From: Ignavibacteria bacterium
GTDB taxonomy: Bacteria > Bacteroidota > Ignavibacteria > Tepidaquicellales > OLB5
Direction of reading: 5' to 3'
Assembly: GCA_026417195.1 (NCBI GenBank)
Contig: JAOADS010000033.1
Span: 4,263-15,180, forward strand
Length of the DNA stretch: 10,918 bases
Positions 6,683-10,918 of this stretch are shown here, in pieces; position 1 is the first letter of the stretch; each line of letters opens with the position of its first letter. The position numbers were made by a program, and so were the translations under genes. The notes beneath the pieces are model-generated. The model was not told the DNA's origin and did no database searches. It was given only the letters and a program-made list of their open reading frames with translations.

Positions 6683-7495
6683 TTGCAATACGATCCTGTA
6701 AAAGACAAATTAGGTAATTTTGTAAAGAAATCCACAGTTTTAAGGAAGTTTTTCTACTTCTTCCTTGGAGTTATATTTTTAAGAGAGAGATACGTTAAAA
6801 GGAAAATTTCAGAATTGTTCTCACATGAGAATCCGGTTAAGATTCTTGATGCCGGGAGTGGATTTGGCCAATATTCATATTACATGGCAAATAAATTTCC
6901 CGATGCGGAAATACTTGCTGTTGATGTGAAAACCGATTACCTTGAAGACTGTAAATATTTTTTTAAAGAGTGCGGAATTAATAACACAAAATTTGAATTT
7001 GCAGACCTTACAGAGATAAATTTTGAAAATGAATTTGATTTAATACTCTCTGTTGATGTTATGGAACACATTGAAGACGATATTGGAGTTTTTAAAAATT
7101 TTTTCAGAGCCCTTAAAAAAGGAGGAAGGGTTATTATAAACACACCTTCTAATCTTGGAGGAAGTGATACGGAAACAGAAGGTGATGAAAGTTTTATAGG
7201 GGAACACGTGAGGAACGGTTACTCGGAAAAGGAAATCTGTGATAAACTCAGATCAGCTGGTTTTGAAATTGAAAGTTTTGAATATACTTACGGTAAATGG
7301 GGCAGGCTTTACTGGAAAACAGGAATCAAATATCCAATGCTTTTATTGAATAAGTCTTTTTTATTTGTAGTCTTACTTCCCTTATATTATTTACTCACTT
7401 TACTTCCTGTTCTTATGTTCATGCAATTGGATCTTAACGAGAAAAACAAATCAGAGGGAACCGGAATTCTACTAACTGCAAAGAAAGCTTCTTGA
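6683..7495 (+). CDS. Class I SAM-dependent methyltransferase with hydrophobic C-terminal segment
   Basis: A Rossmann-fold methyltransferase of 270 residues. SAM-binding motif I is ILDAGSGFG (54-62), the acidic residue ending strand 2 is Asp81 in LAVDVK, and the motif II/IV region is FDLILSVDVMEHIED (118-132), followed by LKKGGRVIINTPS. A hydrophobic stretch at about 226-247, with the sequence FLFVVLLPLYYLL and beyond, and an aromatic-rich N-terminal segment at 22-33 suggest association with the inner membrane. The start is TTG at 6683-6685; the next Met lies beyond motif I, and the N-terminal YDPVKDKLGNF resembles relatives as I remember them. It opens the glycan gene run and overlaps the glycosyltransferase by 4 bases (TTGA). 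The acceptor, probably a lipid-linked sugar or glycan, is inferred from context only. Confidence 0.88.
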   Translation: MQYDPVKDKLGNFVKKSTVLRKFFYFFLGVIFLRERYVKRKISELFSHENPVKILDAGSGFGQYSYYMANKFPDAEILAVDVKTDYLEDCKYFFKECGINNTKFEFADLTEINFENEFDLILSVDVMEHIEDDIGVFKNFFRALKKGGRVIINTPSNLGGSDTETEGDESFIGEHVRNGYSEKEICDKLRSAGFEIESFEYTYGKWGRLYWKTGIKYPMLLLNKSFLFVVLLPLYYLLTLLPVLMFMQLDLNEKNKSEGTGILLTAKKAS

Positions 7496-8814
7496 AAAAA
7501 GTTCTCATAATATCATATTACTTCCCGCCTTCGGGAGGACCTGGTGTTCAAAGAGTTTTAAAATTTGTAAAATATCTACCTCTTTACGGCTGGAAACCTT
7601 ACGTCCTGACTGTAAAAGACGGAGACTTTCCTGCAAGAGACGAGTCGCTTTTAAATGAAATTCCTCCTGATGTAAAGGTCTACAGGACAAAAATCCTTGA
7701 ACCTTACTCGCTTTACAGGAAATTTAGAGGGCTTAAAAAATCAAGTGCAATTGATGTGGAAAACATTCCAGCCGAAGGCGGGAGATTTTCCATTAAAGAG
7801 AAAATTGTGAATTTCATACGTTCAAATTTCTTTATTCCAGATGCAAGGATCGCATGGAAAAGATATGCACTGAAGGAAGGTCTCAGAGTCATAGAAGAAG
7901 AAAAAATAGATCTCATTTATTCATCTTCTCCTCCATATACATGCTCACTCATCGCCCGAGACATTAAACGTAAAACAGGTATAAAATGGGTTGCAGGATT
8001 CAGGGATCCGTGGACAGATTTCCTGAACACCCCTAAAAGATACGGTATAGCCCGCAGAATAGACAGAAAAATGGAGCACTCAGTCTTCAGGGAAGCAGAT
8101 GCAGTTGATGTAGTCTGTAGCGGGATTGAGGAAGATATTGTATCGAAATACAGTGATGTTAATAGGAACAAAATCTTTATAATACCCAATGGCTACGATG
8201 AAAGCGATTTCCCTGTCAGGGAAAATGAGGTTAAAAATAACAGGTTTACAGTTACATATACTGGTTCTATGTATGGAGTTAGAAATCCTTCAACTTTTCT
8301 GAAAGCACTTGAAGAGTTATATGAAGAAGGTTTCATTTCTCCTGAAAATATTACTTTAAATTTTATAGGGAGATTTGGTAAAGAGATAAGGCACATGCTT
8401 GACAATTCATTATTCAGAAAATCAATTAACGTGGTTAATTATGTATCCCATAGTGAGTCAATAATCTATTTACTAAATTCAGATGCACTCCTGCTTATAG
8501 TGGACGATACAAAGGATGTATCAAAAATAATAACAGGTAAAGTATTTGAGTACATAAGAGCTAAAAAGCCTATAATAGCTATAGGAATGAAAGACAGCGA
8601 TATGGAGAAATTGTTGTCAGAGACCGGATGCGGCAGACTTTCATCTCACAATGACGTGGATACACTTAAAGATATTATCAAAGAATATTACACTTCTTTT
8701 AGGAATGGAATTGGAGGATGTAATTTCAATGATGAGGCTATCAGGAATTACTCAAGACAGAAATTAACCGGAAAACTCTCAGCAGTGTTTACTAAGGTAT
8801 TGGAGGGAGTTTAA
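7492..8814 (+). CDS. Glycosyltransferase family 4 protein
   Basis: A 440-residue GT-B glycosyltransferase, cytoplasmic side, likely adding a sugar to a lipid-linked glycan. N-terminal domain: KKVLIISYYFPPSGGPG (2-18) with the Gly-rich acceptor-side loop, GWKPYVLT, and FRDPW (170-174). C-terminal nucleotide-sugar domain: PNGYDE (232-237), YTGS (256-259), and GKVFEY (349-354) with Glu353 at the position of the conserved EX7E-type glutamate of GT4 enzymes. A near-N-terminal TTG at 7492-7494 is the start, since conserved sequence begins at residue 2. The TTGA overlap with the methyltransferase stop argues for coupled translation. The sugar donor and acceptor cannot be read from the sequence. Confidence 0.92.
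   Translation: MKKVLIISYYFPPSGGPGVQRVLKFVKYLPLYGWKPYVLTVKDGDFPARDESLLNEIPPDVKVYRTKILEPYSLYRKFRGLKKSSAIDVENIPAEGGRFSIKEKIVNFIRSNFFIPDARIAWKRYALKEGLRVIEEEKIDLIYSSSPPYTCSLIARDIKRKTGIKWVAGFRDPWTDFLNTPKRYGIARRIDRKMEHSVFREADAVDVVCSGIEEDIVSKYSDVNRNKIFIIPNGYDESDFPVRENEVKNNRFTVTYTGSMYGVRNPSTFLKALEELYEEGFISPENITLNFIGRFGKEIRHMLDNSLFRKSINVVNYVSHSESIIYLLNSDALLLIVDDTKDVSKIITGKVFEYIRAKKPIIAIGMKDSDMEKLLSETGCGRLSSHNDVDTLKDIIKEYYTSFRNGIGGCNFNDEAIRNYSRQKLTGKLSAVFTKVLEGV
8802..8809 (+). promoter_or_regulatory. Shine-Dalgarno-like site before asnB
   Basis: GGAGGGAG lies 9 bases before the asnB ATG. It is the only strong Shine-Dalgarno-like match I see before a start in this window; other genes rely on overlap or A/T-rich leaders. 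It also encodes the last residues of the glycosyltransferase, and the core GGAGG is 12 bases from the ATG, slightly far, so it may be coincidental. Confidence 0.4.
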
Positions 8815-8818
8815 CTTA

Positions 8819-10798
8819 ATGTGCGGAATATTTGCTGTAATTGACTGCAGCGGAAAACCTGTTTCAACCGACGGACTTATTTCAGTATCACAATCAATCA
8901 GACACAGAGGACCAGATGATGAGGGATATCTTCTTGCAAACACCAGAGGAAAAGAAATAAAATCCTTCCGGGGAAATGATTCAGTATGTTACTCCGAAAA
9001 TCTTTTGCACATTAAAGATTCCGGTGAACATGAATTCAACCTTGGCTTTGCCTTCAGGAGGCTTTCTATACTTGATCTAACTGAAGCAGGCCACCAGCCT
9101 ATGAGTGACAGCGAAGGGAAAGTATGGATAATTTTTAACGGAGAAATCTATAACTACATTGAATTAAGGGAAGAGCTGAAAAAAGAAGGTTTTAATTTCA
9201 GAAGCGGAAGCGATACAGAGGTTATTATATATGCCTATAAAAAATGGGATACTGAATGTTTCTCCAAATTTAATGGTATGTGGGGAATGGTTATTTACGA
9301 TTCTGTTAAGAACAAACTTATATGCTCAAGGGATCGCTTCGGAGTCAAGCCTTTATACCTTTACGCTGATGAGAGGAAATCAGTTTTTATGCTCTCATCT
9401 GAACTCAAGGCAATCATATCTTATTTAAAAGTCACAGGTGAAGCTGAATTAAACATAAATGAATCTCTGCTTTATGATTATTTCTTATACTCTCTGGTTG
9501 ACCATACACAGGAGACTTTTCTTGAAAATATATTCCATATTGAACCTTCAGGGTTTGTAACACTGACTCCGGACGGAAAGATTGAAAGAAGAAAGTATTT
9601 CAGTCTTCAGATTAACACTTCAACTCCGCCTTATAACAGAAGGTATCTTGAAAAAACCTCAGATGAATTCAGGGAACTGTTTAAGGACGCTGTCAGGCTC
9701 AGACTGAGAACAGATGTTCCTCTCGGAAGCTGTCTCTCGGGTGGCTTAGATTCATCTTCAATAGTATGTGTGATTAACAATCTGATCAAGAACGATAAAT
9801 CAGTAGCTAGTGCCATAGCCGGGGAATTTCAGAAAACCTTCTCAGCAGTTTATCACGATCCTTTATCGGATGAAAGCGATTTTATCAAAGAGGTTGTAAG
9901 TCACACAGGCTGTGATGCACATTATATTTATCCATCAGGTGAAAAACTTGCATCGGAACTGGAGAAATTAATATATCACCTTGATGAGCCTTTTGTTTCA
10001 ACATCTATGTATGCCCAGTGGAACGTTATGAAACTTGCCAGAGAAAACGGGGTAACCGTACTTCTTGATGGTCAGGGAGCTGATGAAATACTAGCTGGTT
10101 ATGAAGTTTATCATGCATTCCTGTATTCTCAGTTAGCACGGAATTTCAGATTAATTTCACTTACACGTGAACTTTTGTCAAATTTCTCAAAAGGAGCGGA
10201 AATGATAGGCAGAGGTCTTAGATTTTATATAAAAAGCAGGAAACAAGTTTCAGATTTGGGTGAGCTGAAATACTTCGATAAAAATTTCATTTGGAAACAT
10301 TCCTCAAGAAATGTTCTAAATTACAGGACATCTTCGAATCTTCAGGAAAGACTGTATGAAGATCTTACGAAATATTCACTGCCTAATTTACTCAGATATG
10401 AAGACAGAAATTCAATGGCTTTTTCAATTGAAGCAAGAACACCGTTCCTTGACTGGAGACTGGTTAAATTAGCTATGGAAACACCAGTGGTTTACAAGAT
10501 TTACAGGGGCTGGACTAAATGGCTTCTGAGAAATTCCATGAAAGGTATTCTTCCTTTGAAAATACTTGAAAGGAAAGATAAAAAAGGATTTCCTACGCCA
10601 GAAAAAAAATGGTTAATGATTCTCAAGGATGAAATCTTTTCATCGTTTGAGAGAAATTACTCAAGACTTAACGGAATTATTAATCTTGATGACATAAAAA
10701 AGGATTTTGATGAAATTTTAAATAACAAAAATATCCGTACTAACTTTATCTGGAAAGTCTATAACTATTTAAAATGGAGAGAAATTTTTAAAATATGA
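8819..10798 (+). CDS. asnB: Asparagine synthase (glutamine-hydrolysing) family protein
   Basis: A two-domain glutamine amidotransferase of 659 residues. The N-terminal class II glutaminase has nucleophile Cys2 (MCGIFA), RHRGPDDEG (28-36), RRLSILD, FNGEIYNY, GSDTE and RDRFGVKPLY; ammonia released here is channelled to the second domain. The C-terminal ATP-pyrophosphatase domain has the PP-loop SGGLDSS (307-313), DGQGADE (417-423) and RNSMAFSIEARTPFLD. All catalytic motifs look intact. The chain is longer than E. coli AsnB (about 550 residues), with extra sequence after EGY at about 37-75. It sits between a glycosyltransferase and a UDP-GlcNAc 2-epimerase, so it may amidate a sugar acid, as proposed for AsnB homologues in O-antigen clusters, rather than make free asparagine. 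It starts 4 bases after the glycosyltransferase stop and overlaps the next gene by ATGA. Confidence 0.93.
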   Translation: MCGIFAVIDCSGKPVSTDGLISVSQSIRHRGPDDEGYLLANTRGKEIKSFRGNDSVCYSENLLHIKDSGEHEFNLGFAFRRLSILDLTEAGHQPMSDSEGKVWIIFNGEIYNYIELREELKKEGFNFRSGSDTEVIIYAYKKWDTECFSKFNGMWGMVIYDSVKNKLICSRDRFGVKPLYLYADERKSVFMLSSELKAIISYLKVTGEAELNINESLLYDYFLYSLVDHTQETFLENIFHIEPSGFVTLTPDGKIERRKYFSLQINTSTPPYNRRYLEKTSDEFRELFKDAVRLRLRTDVPLGSCLSGGLDSSSIVCVINNLIKNDKSVASAIAGEFQKTFSAVYHDPLSDESDFIKEVVSHTGCDAHYIYPSGEKLASELEKLIYHLDEPFVSTSMYAQWNVMKLARENGVTVLLDGQGADEILAGYEVYHAFLYSQLARNFRLISLTRELLSNFSKGAEMIGRGLRFYIKSRKQVSDLGELKYFDKNFIWKHSSRNVLNYRTSSNLQERLYEDLTKYSLPNLLRYEDRNSMAFSIEARTPFLDWRLVKLAMETPVVYKIYRGWTKWLLRNSMKGILPLKILERKDKKGFPTPEKKWLMILKDEIFSSFERNYSRLNGIINLDDIKKDFDEILNNKNIRTNFIWKVYNYLKWREIFKI

Positions 10799-10918
10799 AA
10801 TCAGAAGTAAAGATTGTATTGATCGCCGGAGCAAGGCCTAATTTTATGAAGATTGCTCCACTGATGGAAGAGTTAGATAAGGTGAAAAAGTTCAGAAACA
10901 TTCTCATACATACAGGAC
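10795..10918 (+). CDS. wecB: UDP-N-acetylglucosamine 2-epimerase, non-hydrolysing (partial, 5' end)
   Basis: An ATG at 10795 overlaps the asnB stop (ATGA) and opens a frame of 41 codons that runs off the window. The visible residues include KIVLIAGARPNFMKIAPLM and end in ILIHTG, matching the start of non-hydrolysing UDP-GlcNAc 2-epimerases (WecB/MnaA), where the motif continues as TGQHYD. These enzymes interconvert UDP-GlcNAc and UDP-ManNAc for surface polysaccharide synthesis. The GARP loop and the Lys in MKIAP belong to the family's active-site region. The gene confirms that the preceding genes form a glycan cluster that continues to the right. The symbol is by family resemblance; close paralogues acting on other UDP-sugars cannot be excluded. 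Confidence 0.88.
   Translation, partial: MKSEVKIVLIAGARPNFMKIAPLMEELDKVKKFRNILIHTG

Overview
This window reads as ordinary chromosome from an A+T-rich, Gram-negative bacterium of the Bacteroidota/Chlorobi/Ignavibacteria side of the FCB group. The pointers are a 310-residue LDH-like malate dehydrogenase of the kind found in Chlorobi, a large outer-membrane beta-barrel protein ending in Phe, mostly absent Shine-Dalgarno sequences, and a TTTG-N20-TAnnTTTG promoter in front of a tRNA gene, which is the pattern known from Bacteroidota sigma factors. The exact phylum is an inference; no rRNA or other decisive marker is present.

Region 1 (1-4871, + strand) is a tightly packed gene run: the tail of a small membrane protein (DUF454/YbaN-like), ruvB (Holliday-junction helicase), a 3-methyladenine DNA glycosylase, an ABC-transporter ATPase without an adjacent permease, a 640-residue outer-membrane protein I do not recognise, and an RsbW-like histidine-kinase-fold ATPase. 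Genes overlap or sit a few bases apart, so one transcript is likely, though the functions are mixed (DNA repair, transport, envelope, regulation).

Region 2 (4886-6542, - strand) converges on region 1. Read along the minus strand it is tRNA-Ala(GGC), rplU (L21), rpmA (L27) and mdh. A good Bacteroidota-style promoter sits just upstream of the tRNA, so the tRNA, the two ribosomal proteins and malate dehydrogenase may share one growth-linked transcript.

Region 3 (6683-10918, + strand) diverges from the tRNA across a 140-base gap holding a short inverted repeat and a sigma70-like promoter candidate. It is the start of a surface-glycan cluster: a SAM methyltransferase with a hydrophobic tail, a GT4 glycosyltransferase, an AsnB-type glutamine amidotransferase, and the first 41 codons of a UDP-GlcNAc 2-epimerase. 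Overlapping or near-abutting junctions indicate one operon continuing past the window.

Five of the twelve visible starts are non-ATG (four TTG, one GTG), all supported by where the conserved protein begins. I see no mobile element, CRISPR array, rRNA or broken gene. The least explained part is the orphan ABC ATPase / unknown outer-membrane protein / RsbW-like protein trio at 1792-4871; I cannot show that it forms a new system.
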